Shown here: in pieces, positions 23,278-31,165 of the stretch | Position numbering within the stretch: the first letter of the stretch is position 1 | Layout: the number at the start of each line of letters is the position of its first letter | DNA from: Crocodylus rhombifer | Lineage: Eukaryota; Chordata; Crocodylia; Crocodylidae | Length of the DNA stretch: 64,000 nt | Reading direction: 5' to 3' | Assembly (NCBI GenBank): GCA_038503035.1 | Contig: JAVSML010021662.1 | Span: 248,001 to 312,000 of the forward strand | Notes under the pieces: model-generated | Databases searched by the model: none | What the model was told of the DNA's origin: nothing | Seen by the model: only the letters and a program-made list of their open reading frames with translations | Made by a program: the position numbers and the translations under genes

Positions 23278-23410
23278 AGACATCATAGAAAAGGCTGGAA
23301 GGGACCTGAAGAGATCATCTAGTCCAACCTTGGATAAAACTTATGACCTTGCTGTTGTTGGCACCGTGCTCTATCCAACAGAGCTAAACAACCACACCTA
23401 ATAGAGGAGT
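23278..23410 (-). mobile_element. tRNA-derived SINE with CR1-like tail
   Basis: On the minus strand the head reads GTTGTTTAGCTCTGTTGG, a good pol III A box (TAGCTCTGTTGG), followed by a decayed B-box region near AGTTTTATCC. Then comes a tail GGTTGGACTAGATGATCTC...CCCTTCCAGCC, which is the CR1 3' end. tRNA head plus CR1 tail is the known design of reptile SINEs that borrow the CR1 machinery. The CR1 reading is interrupted on both sides (TAGCTGTCCTCAG and TACAAAGAGGATGG), so it inserted into the older CR1. Confidence 0.72.
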
Positions 23411-23579
23411 ACAAAGAGGATGGAGACAGACTATTCTCTGGCTACAGGGGGCAGAACTTTGGAGCCTCCAAGTGCAGCAAAAGAAATTAGGTTGGAGATT
23501 AGGAGGAACTTTCTGACTACATAGGTGGTTAATGGGCCTGTGCAAAGCAGCTAGTATTTGCTTCAAAATCAGATTTGGC

Positions 23580-24718
23580 TGTCGCCACCAGGCTTTGAAT
23601 AGTCGCTCTCGGGCAGCTTTGGCCCGGTTGGTGGATGTCATGCACCTTCTGGGCCCGTGTTGTTGCTGGAGTAGTTCTCTTCTCCCCATGTCCCCAACCC
23701 CGATCTCTCCTGCCACGACTTGGTGTTCCTTAGTAGGCGGGGTCAGTTAGTGGGACCCTTGGTGGCCCGGGTTCTGCCCAGCGGTTGCTCACGGGCCTCC
23801 GCCACCCATACACCCCAGGCTCATGCCACCGTCGGTGAGTTGCCCAACTGTTATCTATGGCCTCTCCCACAGGGTCACTCTCTCCGCCATTGCATTCCAG
23901 CAATACGTGGCTTTGGGCCCTGCTTGCCCGTGAGGGCCCACCCCAACAGCCCCTTTGTACTCTCGTCCCTTGCTTCCCTGGTACCTACCCCATGAGGAGC
24001 AATTCTGCATTGCCTTTTCTGCTGCCCTGCCCCTGCGGTATTTATCTCTATCCCCTATGCCCCTTCACCTGGGGTAAAAAAAAAAATGCACCAAAAAACT
24101 GACTAGTAAATCTATTCCTGCCCCCTTCTATCCCCACACCGGAGCCTAATGGGGGGGAACGTGCTCCTCTTGACTTGCCGCCTCCAGGCCTAACTCCTGT
24201 CCGTTCCTTAATATGGCAGACACTGGCGGTGATGCCCGCCCCAACCACAAACCCCTTTAGGAGTTTCCCCGGGTCTTCGTCCCCTGTGGCGCCTTCCTCC
24301 ATGCCCCATCGTCCCAGCACTCCCACCTGCATTCTGTCATGCTCCCCAGTGCCACTTCAGTCCTTCCTCTGGCCGGCAAGCCTGTCGTCCCTCTGTTGGC
24401 TGCTGTGGACCTTTGTTGGGGGGCCCCACTCTCCCCAGCCTGTGTCCGCTCCTGCTTGCCCGGCTCCTTGGGTTCAGCATGCAGGGTCTTCTTAGCCCCT
24501 GGCATCAGCCGTGGCTCCGTTCCTCGGCTATCTGCCCCCTCTGCCGTTGCGGCCACCATTTTTATCTCTGCTGGTCGGCGTCCAACACTGATGTCACCGG
24601 CCGGCCGTAACTGCACAAAAAGGCAGCTAACGAGCCATGTGGGTTCCTTCTCCCGTTCCGCACACATCTCGTCCTGGGCTGCCGGTAAGTGCCACTCGTT
24701 ACCTTGCCTCCCAGGACA
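23580..24718 (-). repeat. 3' LTR of the Gmr1-like element, 1,139 bp
   Basis: In sense (minus) orientation it starts TGTCCTGGGAGGCAAGG at 24,718 and ends GGTGGCGACA at 23,580, giving TGTC...GACA ends. Immediately upstream in sense is a purine tract (GGTGGAGGGGTAGGG, plus 24,721-24,736), the expected plus-strand primer site. A TATA-like GATAAATACC lies near plus 24,040. The GC-rich LTR yields several long frames on both strands (up to 193 codons), which are compositional shadows. Confidence 0.82.
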
Positions 24719-24803
24719 TAACCCTACCCCTCCACCGCTGCCAGTTGCCTTGTGGTGGTTCCCTGAGTTGCGTATCGTTGTTACCTGCAAGTCGCTGTGG
24801 CGG

Positions 24804-25283
24804 TCAACAACCCCAGCAATCAATGTCTTGGTCTGCGTCTTTGTTACAGCTGGACAAGAAGTCCGCAGTTATGTTGGCCTTTCCAGGGCAGTATACGATG
24901 CAAAATTTAAAGGGCTGTAACACTAACGCCCACCGCATTATGCGTGCATTATTGGTTTTGGCCTAACTGAGCCATTTCAGGGGCGTGTGGTCCATAACGA
25001 GTGTAAATTCCCTTCCAAGTAAGTAGTAATGGAAGTGCTCCACCGCCCACCGGATTGCAAGGCATTCCCATTCCATTGTTGTATACCTAGTCTCAGCTGG
25101 CAGCAACTTTCGACTTGCATATGCCACTGGTCGGTCCAAGTTGGCATCCTGCTGTGTCAGCATGGCCCCAATCGCGACCACAAAGGCATCCGTCTGCAAC
25201 GTAAAAGGTTTATCAAAATTAGGGGTGTGTACAAGCACATCGTCACACAGAGCTCTTTTCAAGGCCTTAAAATTGCATAACAT
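24804..25283 (-). pseudogene. RNase H domain and C-terminus of pol
   Basis: Frame 25,283-24,963 carries the Ty3/gypsy RNase H pattern: LQTDAFVVAIGAMLTQQD with the first catalytic aspartate, PVAYASRKLLPAETRYTTME, then ECLAIRWAVEHFHYYLLG with the glutamate, and VMDHTPLKWLS. After a one-base shift the coding resumes (KTNNARIMRWALVLQPF...PGKANITADFLSS) and stops with TGA at 24,804-24,806. The sequence ends the polyprotein about 85 bp before the 3' LTR, so nothing follows RNase H, whereas in ordinary gypsy elements integrase would follow here. The catalytic residues visible are conserved, but the frame is broken. Confidence 0.88.
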
Positions 25284-25371
25284 CGCCCTGGTCCACTTGA
25301 CCCCCCTTCCGGTGTGACCCCTTTAGGGCCTCTGAGAGGGGTGACGCTAATTCCGAGAACCGATGGACGAA

Positions 25372-26229
25372 TCAGCGATAGTAATTCACCAGGCCCAGGA
25401 AGGACCGCAGCTGCTTCAGTGTTTGTGGGGCCTGGAAGGAGCAAATGGTTTGGACTTTGTCCTCCAATGGTTTGATGGTCCCTTGGCCCACGAGGAATCC
25501 TAGATATTTCGTGTGCTTGTGTGCAGTCGTGCACTTACGGGGGATTGCAGTCAGACCTGCCCTCCTAAGTTCGGTCAGCACTGCCCTGAGGGCGTGTAGG
25601 TGCTGGTTCCATGACTGGATGAATACGACGATGTTGTCAATGTATGCTGCCATGTATTCTGCATGTGGGGCCAGAAGGTGCTCCATTAATCGCTGAAAGG
25701 TGGCAGCCGCCCCGTGTAAGCCAAACGGCATCCTTACTAATTCATATAGGCCCCAAGGGGTCCCAAAGGCTGTCTTAGGGCGGTCACACTGCCGTACAGG
25801 GATCTGCCAATACCCCTTTGCCAGATCTAGGGTGGATATGAATCGGGCTGCCCTGATTCATTCCACTAATTCTGTCACCCGCGGCATAGGGAAGGCATTG
25901 AATGTAGCTACTTCATTTAACTTCTGAAAGTCTACACAGAGCCTCAGGGTCCCATCGGGTTTTTGTATGGGTACCAAGGAACTTCGCCATGGACTGAGGG
26001 ATGGGGTAATGACACCCAGAGCCTGCATTTTTTCCACCTCTTTACGTACCTCCTCTGTAAAATGATGGGGTATGGGTCGCCATCTGTCTCGCACAATCAT
26101 GCCTGGGGGTGTCTGGATGGCATGGTATGTGTCCCTTACCCATCTGGGTTCATCTGAAAAGACCCCTTTAAATTCCTCAAGAAGGTTCACCACTTCCTTT
26201 TTTTGGGGTGTCGTTAATTCACCATTCAC
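25372..26229 (-). pseudogene. reverse transcriptase domain, Ty3/gypsy type
   Basis: Reading on the minus strand: a leader (PQKKEVVNLLEEFKGVFSDE), fingers (WRSSLVPIQKPDGTLRLCVD, FQKLNEV, FPMPRV; frame 26,229-25,858), then, in a shifted frame, STLDLAKGYWQIPV with the first catalytic aspartate (plus 25,825-25,827). Next comes MPFGLHGAAATFQRLM and the active-site box (frame 25,731-25,372), and finally LRSFLGLVNYYR. The box reads YIDN instead of YIDD; the mutated codon is at plus 25,633-25,635, a G-to-A change in sense. All motifs are of the Ty3/gypsy class. The domain sits downstream of integrase, not upstream. Frameshifts near 25,860 and between 25,370 and 25,290 inactivate it. Confidence 0.92.
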
Positions 26230-26329
26230 TCAGACCGCCTACAAGGGTTCCGTATCTCCCTGGTCTCGCCGGAGTTTTCGCAGCCCTGGATCCTCGGCTG
26301 CCTCTTCTCTGAATGCCACCCATCCTTCA

Positions 26330-27490
26330 GGTTGTCACCATCCCGCAACAGATTGACATGACAAATTTGTTTTGTTTTTGGTGACCCGGGCGATACACTT
26401 CATAGTCAACCAGGCCAACTCATTGAATAATTTTGAATTGGGTTAGCAACTTGCTAGGCGAGGTAGGTGATAGGACCAGCACCTTCTGCCCTGGTTGGAA
26501 TTCCCGCTCCCTCACATGCAGGTCATACCTTTCCTTTTGTCTTTGTTGAGCCTGCCTCCAGTTGCCAGCTGCCAGTTCTCGGGCACTCTGAACTTGGTGT
26601 TGAAACATTTGTTGGTATTTCAAGGGGCTGGCGATGATCGTGGGGCCCTGTTCCCACTCTTCCCGGAGGATCTATAACAGACCCCATGGCTGGTGGCCTA
26701 GCATGAGTTCGAAGGGTGAATACCCCAGCGATTCTGATGGAGCATCCCTGGGCACAAACAAGACCAGTGGGAGCATCAGGTCCCAGTGCCATGGGTCACC
26801 CTGTAGGCATCATCGTAATACCCTTTTTAGGGTCCCATTTAACCGTTCCACCATCCCGTTGGTTTGGGGGTGGTAGACAGATGTTCTCAGTTGTTTGATT
26901 CACAGGGTTTGACACACCCCTTGCAGGACCCCCAACATGAAGTTTCGCCCCTGGTCTGCCAAGATCTCATGGGGAATCCCCATGCATGCTATCCATTTTA
27001 CCAATTCCTCAGTGATCTGGGGTGTCATTACTGACCTCAGAGGCACTGTGTCAGGGTATCTAGTCGCGTAATCCACGAACACCAGGATGTACTGGTATCC
27101 ATTACTGCTGCATGGTAGGGGTCCCATGACATCCATGGCAATTCAAGAGAAAGGTTGATCAATAACAGGCATCGGTCTCATTGGGGCTTGGGGGGCTGGT
27201 CCTCCCTAGCCTTCTGGCACACTGGGCACTCAGCACAGCATCGGGCCACATCTTCTACAATTTTCAGCTAGAAGAACCACTGGGATATCTTATCTATTGT
27301 ACGGTCCCTCCCCATGTGGCCCCCCATGTGCCAGTTGCCACACCGCCATCCAAAAACAGGAGAGCACCACCAGTTGTACCCTGTTTTCCTCCTCCCCCCA
27401 GCCAGGCTGAACCCGATACAGGAGGTGGTGTCTTACCTCAAAGTGACTCCCCGGGTCAGAGCCTGATGTCAGTTGGCAAGCCTTCTCCAC
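26330..27490 (-). pseudogene. integrase domain (zinc finger, DDE core, GPY/F-like tail)
   Basis: In sense order: an N-terminal HHCC finger (LAHGGPHG in 27,490-27,290, then CAECPVCQK near 27,210); the core with first aspartate in MDVMGPL (plus 27,131-27,133), second in LADQGRNF (plus 26,954-26,956) and glutamate in NGMVERLNG (plus 26,846-26,848). These lie in one register. The spacing is 58 residues, then exactly 35, the D-D35-E signature. A TGA stop at 26,900-26,902 interrupts the core. The tail (FQPGQKVLVLSPTSPSKLL, then VDYEV and a degraded HVN-like stretch) is the GPY/F-type module of Ty3/gypsy integrases. It ends about 100-200 bp upstream of the RT leader with no LTR between, so the two domains belong to one polyprotein. 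Confidence 0.9.
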
Positions 27491-27511
27491 CCCCTGTGTC
27501 CCCAGTTCTTG

Positions 27512-27535
27512 CTCATTACCTTGCCTCCCAGGACA
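27512..27535 (-). repeat. remnant of the 5' LTR
   Basis: The outermost ~24 bases match the sense start of the 3' LTR (24,718-24,695) with one mismatch. Beyond them the two copies diverge at once into integrase-coding sequence, so a deletion removed the rest of the LTR, the primer site, gag, protease and possibly the very start of integrase. Confidence 0.75.
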
Positions 27536-28490
27536 TCGGCCAATTCAATGATTTGAATCACTGTCCTGCATTGGTTTAGCCAAATCTGATGCAGAGATTC
27601 AGCTGCTGCTGAATCAGGTGCATCTCTGAATCACACAGGCCCCTTAAAAAATTAAAAAATAAAGCTCCCAACTGGCTTCTGCCTGGTTAGGGCAATCCCT
27701 GCTGCCCCTCACTGCCCCATGCTGCATGGAGGGCTCTACCACAAGTCCCCAGAAGCCCCAAAGTTGCTGCAGCAGCCAGTGAGTTGGGGCTATTTTTTTT
27801 AAAGGGCCAGGAGCTGGGGTGGGCGGAGCAGCTATGGGGGGTGGGTAAGTGGGCGGAGGTTGGAGGACTTGTGGCAGAGCCCCCCACACAGTGTGGGGCA
27901 GTGGGGGGCAATGGAGTTCTGCCCCCTGCCTGGCAGCAGCCGGTGAATAGGGTCTTTTTAAAAAAAAAATGGAGCTGAGGCTGGACAGGGCAGCCATTGG
28001 GTGGGGCTGGGAGAGCGGGTTGGGGTCGGGGTTGCTTGGGGGTCTGGGGGAGCAGGCAGGGAATGGGGCCTGGCAGGAGTCCTCAATCTTCCCTCCCCCA
28101 CCCCCTACTTACCAGCAGAAAGTCCGCATCCAGCTCCCTGCTGCAGCAAGCAGGGACTGCCTGAATCATCCAAGCTCTCCAAATCTTTTCCAAATTGATT
28201 CAGAGAGCTTCCAATAAATTTCCACCTTTTATTTGATTCAGTTTGGATTCAGATATTCAGCCACTGAACTGGGCCACATCTCCAACAAATTGAATCAGCA
28301 CTCGAAGCTTTGCACAGCCCTAGTGGTTAAGTATGGTAGCAGGCTACCTGGAAGTTGTGCAATCTCCATCCCTGTGATGTTTCAAGAGCAGGTTAGATAG
28401 ATACTTGGCTGGAATAGTTCAGTCTGCGATGAAGTCCCTCATGGGGTCGCTTCCAGCCATGCTTTTCTATCCTCCCTGAGAGACATAAAA

Positions 28491-28640
28491 AGGATAGCTC
28501 TCAGCTGAAAATCTGTCTTTGAGTCTTCATACATTTCTCTTAAAAAGAATTTTGCTCAGTACCACTATAAAATCTGTTACAAGGGCTAAATGTTGGATCA
28601 TAAACCAAGTGAAATACAAAGAAATGTACTAAGTCAAGCC
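28491..28640. other. spacer
   Basis: Short AT-rich spacer following the CR1 tail; nothing recognised. Confidence 0.4.
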
Positions 28641-28925
28641 TGGTATGTGAGACGAATAAGGGAGCCAAAGTGCTGGTGTTAGACCCGGTTTCATTTAATA
28701 GCTTCATTATTGACCTGTGAGATCTAGAAAAAAGTTTGCTAATTAAAGTTACAATTGAAACTTAATTGAGAGGTGTCAGGAATGCTAAAAAGGAAAGATA
28801 AAATACACAGGGACCTAGAAAATCTAGAAATAACGGCATGAGAATCAGCAAAGAAAAACCCATGTACAAAGGAAAAATAATCCCAAAAGGAATAATTCAA
28901 CAATAAGTCTAATGTAGCTGTGCTA
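28641..28925 (+). mobile_element. very old CR1 reverse-transcriptase relic
   Basis: In broken frames on the plus strand the order matches CR1 around the catalytic region: a GVRPGFI/FNSFIIDL-like stretch (CATTTAATAGCTTCATTATTG at about 28,690), then DLEK-like, GNAKK-like and a segment near 28,860 resembling the CKVMHLG-type NNPK motif (ATAATCCCAAAAGGAAT). No frame is intact. The assignment rests on order and spacing of weak matches. Confidence 0.4.
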
Positions 28926-29568
28926 GAAAGGACAGAGTTTGTAGCGCAATGATTCCAGGTGGGAAAAAGCCATTTGAAGAAGAGTATTTAATTTGGGTTT
29001 CATTGACAAACATGTCATTTCATAAGTTTTGCAAGGACTTTGGCTACAGAAAAAAATTTCAAAAGTACTTAAGAGATTTAAGAGCCTTCATGTCATTTTC
29101 AAAAGGACCTAGGACCTGTTACTTTTGAAATGACTTTTACACCACCTCCTTGCTGAAGTCAAAGCTACCACTGAGAAACAAGTCCCACACACTTATTCCT
29201 CTCACAAATCCCTCACACTGTGCTCTCCACCCTATGAATGAAGCAGAGCTTAGGCTTGGAGAGGTCCTGGATGCAAAGTCCTGGACTTTTCCCAGGATGC
29301 ATGTCTTAGGAGATTTCTGGGTTATTCCAGTTTTGGCCCTACCCAGATGGTCACATTCACTGAATTGGATGTGCAGGAGTTGTTTGGCAGATACTCCTTC
29401 TGTTGAAGACGTGCCTAGAAAGAAGGCAGGTGGTAGGGGAGCTCTAGCTATCCAGGCACAAGTCAGGAAAGGAGTTACTCTCTGTGGGGTTTGATGCAAT
29501 TTAAGCACAGAACTACAAAGGGCCTTACGATCCTCACCAGTGAGTAACACCATATGTACATTTGGGGA
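28926..29568. other. unresolved stretch open on both strands
   Basis: Between 29,137 and 29,553 there is a 138-codon minus frame and a 114-codon plus frame over the same bases. Neither resembles a known protein. Two long overlapping frames usually mean low stop density by composition. No repeat similarity was found. Confidence 0.35.
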
Positions 29569-29569
29569 A

Positions 29570-29825
29570 CTTGGGGCATTTATACATGCACTGAAAAATG
29601 GCGGTGTGGCACTTTAACTAAAGCTTGTTGAATGAGTTTTAGTTAAATTGCCCCCGCCACCATTTTTAAGCATGGGGATGCTGATACACGAGACACTGGA
29701 GTCTGCTGGAGCACAGTAATTACCACACTTCTGCAGACTGGATTAATTGAGTCTGCTCCAATGCACTGTAATTACAGCACATCAGAGCAACCTTGCTGCT
29801 TGTGTATAGGCGCCCTTAGGGTCAC
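29570..29825 (-). mobile_element. miniature DNA transposon (family B), copy 1
   Basis: It matches, in reverse complement, the segment 52,160-52,395: TGAAAAATGGCGGTGTGGC, AAAGCTTGTTGAATGAG, CTGATACACGAGACACTGG, AGTCTGCTGGAGCACAGTAA, GATTAATTGAGTCTGCTCC and GTAATTACAGCACATCAG. The centre is itself partly self-complementary. Right end TGTGTATAGGCGCCC. It encodes nothing. Confidence 0.82.
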
Positions 29826-30279
29826 ATCCAAAAAAATGCATTTTGGCATCTATATACTCATTGATTTTACTGGAAGTATGGTTGCCTGAGTAGTTGTTTG
29901 GATCTGGTCCCTGGTTCTTAGAGGAATCCAGAGCCAGTGAAGTGTTAGGCTCTTAATAATGCTCAAGAGAGAGTTAAATGCCTCAGAAGGGGATCCAGAT
30001 AACCAGCTCATTCCAGAGGGAGTGCCTAAAATAACCAATAGGAACATGCTAGGATCATTTCTTAATATTATCATATAAGATTTCTATTTACACAGGATTC
30101 ACAGCCTGAAGCTTGGCATCTAAGTCCTTTTGAAAAAAGAGCAGTGGGTCACTTTCTTTCTTGATAACCATAAGGAGAGCAGCAGGAGGTGTTGCGGAGG
30201 CTCCCCTTCTATACAATAGCTTGAACATTCACCCGTGAGTTAGTGATCCTGGGCTCATTTTGCTCCTCTGTGGGAATGA
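29826..30279. other. no gene or repeat recognised
   Basis: Unremarkable sequence; the 74-codon minus frame is not recognisable. Confidence 0.5.
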
Positions 30280-30765
30280 CTGCATGAGACGTTTACTGCA
30301 GAGCTACCTAATTAGCTCCAGAGTAAACATCTCAGCTTCTACAACCCTATTAGGTTGCAGTAAACTAATAAACTCTGCAGCAGGGTAGTCCTTGTAAGTA
30401 CAAGCAGTGTCCTGCTGTGGAGTTTTTTAATGCACAGCAATGCATGTGTAGAGGCTGATGGGCATGGCTAGAGCATGAGAGTGCTTCAGTGTGGGGGCTG
30501 CCTGCCAACTAGCCCTGTGCTGAAGTACCCTCATGCCCCAGCCAGCTCCTCATCAGCACGTTGAGCCAGGCTTGAATGGCCTTGGGCTGGCAGGTTGACC
30601 CCCGGGGCCCTCTGCCAGCCAGAGCTGCTCCTCCCCAGCTCAACATGTTGTGATCCTGGGTGCATGTTCAAACGTGGTGCACGGGAGCAATAAACTCCGG
30701 CACAATATGCGCCAGAGTTTATTGCCTCAAATTAACTGCAAATGTAGAAATGCCTTGTCTAAGGG
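30280..30765. mobile_element. miniature DNA transposon (family A), uninterrupted copy
   Basis: Collinear with 6,290-7,840 but without the insertion. It starts with a near-perfect 38-bp palindrome (GTTTACTGCAGAGCTACC... to ...TTAGCTCCAGAGTAAAC), contains CTGAAGTACCCTCATGCCCC, and closes with a second hairpin AATAAACTCCGG...GCGCCAGAGTTTATT and the tail CTGCAAATGTAGAAATG. Non-coding. Confidence 0.78.
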
Positions 30766-30767
30766 GA

Positions 30768-30832
30768 TTCAAACGCACAGCTACCAGTTGTAGGAGTGTA
30801 CTCTAACAATAAGACAATAGGCCCTTCTAGGG
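30768..30832 (-). repeat. tRNA-like sequence, SINE head relic
   Basis: On the minus strand it shows TTGTTAGAGTACACTCC (A-box-like), a CTACAACTGGTAGCT anticodon-arm region and GCGTTTGAATCCCC (good B box). The acceptor stem does not pair well, so I read it as a decayed SINE head rather than a functional tRNA gene. It abuts a CR1 tail on its right. Confidence 0.5.
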
Positions 30833-30834
30833 GA

Positions 30835-31165
30835 TGGGAAAGCCTTGATGAAGCTGTTTCACTTTGTGTAAAAAGAGAAAAATTGTTCTTCCTTGTCACA
30901 GAAGACAGGACACAGGGCAATGACTTTAAGCTGCAGTAAAATAGATTGAGATTAAGCTCAGGAAATGCTTACTAACTGTCAAGCCAGTAGGACAATTGAA
31001 CAAGCTGTCTAGGGGAGTAGTGGAATCCACCTCATTAGAAATTTTCAAGAAGAGGCAGGATAGAGATCTGCCTGGTAGATTTAGGAACAAAAAATCCCAT
31101 ATCTGTGCACTGGGTTGGACTAGATAACCCTCAAGGTCCCTGCAATCCTATGCATCTATGATTAA
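30835..31165 (+). mobile_element. CR1 3' end, old
   Basis: Plus-strand CR1 tail: TTCTTCCTTGTCACAGAAG, GACACAGGGCAATGAC, GGGGAGTAGTGGAATCCACC, AAATTTTCAAGAAGAGGCAG, GGTTGGACTAGATAACC, TCAAGGTCCCTGCAATCCTA and the final CATCTATGATT repeat. No coding frame survives. Confidence 0.85.

Larger units (their letters stand above)
23580..27535 (-). mobile_element. Gmr1-like Ty3/gypsy LTR retrotransposon, defective
   Basis: The element lies on the minus strand inside the hAT left arm, flanked by TTGGC (23,575-23,579) and TCGGC (27,536-27,540), a 5-bp duplication with one CpG-type transition. The 3' LTR is complete (24,718 to 23,580). At the other end only about 24 bases of LTR remain (about 27,512-27,535; CATTACCTTGCCTCCCAGG matches CGTTACCTTGCCTCCCAGG with one change). 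Between them run integrase, reverse transcriptase and RNase H in that order; gag, protease and primer-binding site are missing. Gypsy-type RT with integrase placed before it is the arrangement reported for Gmr1 and relatives in deuterostomes. Numerous stops and frameshifts make it non-functional. Confidence 0.88.
23533..28322. mobile_element. hAT-type miniature element inserted in the CR1, split by an LTR element
   Basis: Ends are TGGGCCTGTGCAAAGC (left) and GCTTTGCACAGCCCTA (right), an inverted pair with two mismatches, flanked by a perfect 8-bp target duplication GTGGTTAA (23,525-23,532 and 28,323-28,330). Eight bases is the hAT signature. Removing the LTR element and one copy of its duplication leaves about 829 bp, close to the 811 bp of the related complete element at 50,897-51,707. 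Shared phrases are GAATCACTGTCCT, GGTTTAGCCAAATCTGATG and the right-arm series GATTCAGAGAGC...GGGCCACATCTCCA. Its centre (27,640-28,130) is GC-rich with A and T runs. No transposase is encoded. Confidence 0.9.
21725..28490 (+). mobile_element. old CR1 LINE on the plus strand, interrupted by nested insertions
   Basis: CR1 ORF2 can be followed in pieces. The linker before the RT (IAQACREEIRNAKAQFQ near 21,770) is followed by the 21,884-22,273 frame (AGPDEMHLRVLKEL). Then come the palm motif A region (LDFSKAFDSVSHNLL near 22,470), a damaged catalytic box (FVHDT in place of FADDT, 22,591-22,797), CKILHLGQNN (22,826-23,029), and the thumb region to about 23,270. The CR1 stops at 23,532 in the phrase ACATAGGTGGTTAA and resumes at 28,323 with GTGGTTAAGTATGGTAGCAGGC, running to about 28,490. 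Stops, frameshifts and the lost catalytic residue show it is old. Everything between 23,533 and 28,322 was inserted later, as was the SINE at about 23,278-23,410. Confidence 0.9.

Noticed and set aside
24175..24966. 193-codon plus frame and 188-codon minus frame as genes
   Set aside because: They lie mostly within the GC-rich LTR of the Gmr1-like element, overlap on opposite strands and show no domain.
26330..27490. Integrase belonging to a second, separate LTR element
   Set aside because: The outer flank carries the LTR edge and target duplication that pair with the left side, there is no LTR between integrase and RT, and the GPY/F tail runs into the RT leader; one element explains all.
29137..29553. 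138-codon minus and 114-codon plus frames as coding genes
   Set aside because: Same bases open on both strands, no recognisable motif, no promoter, splice or poly(A) context that would single one out.
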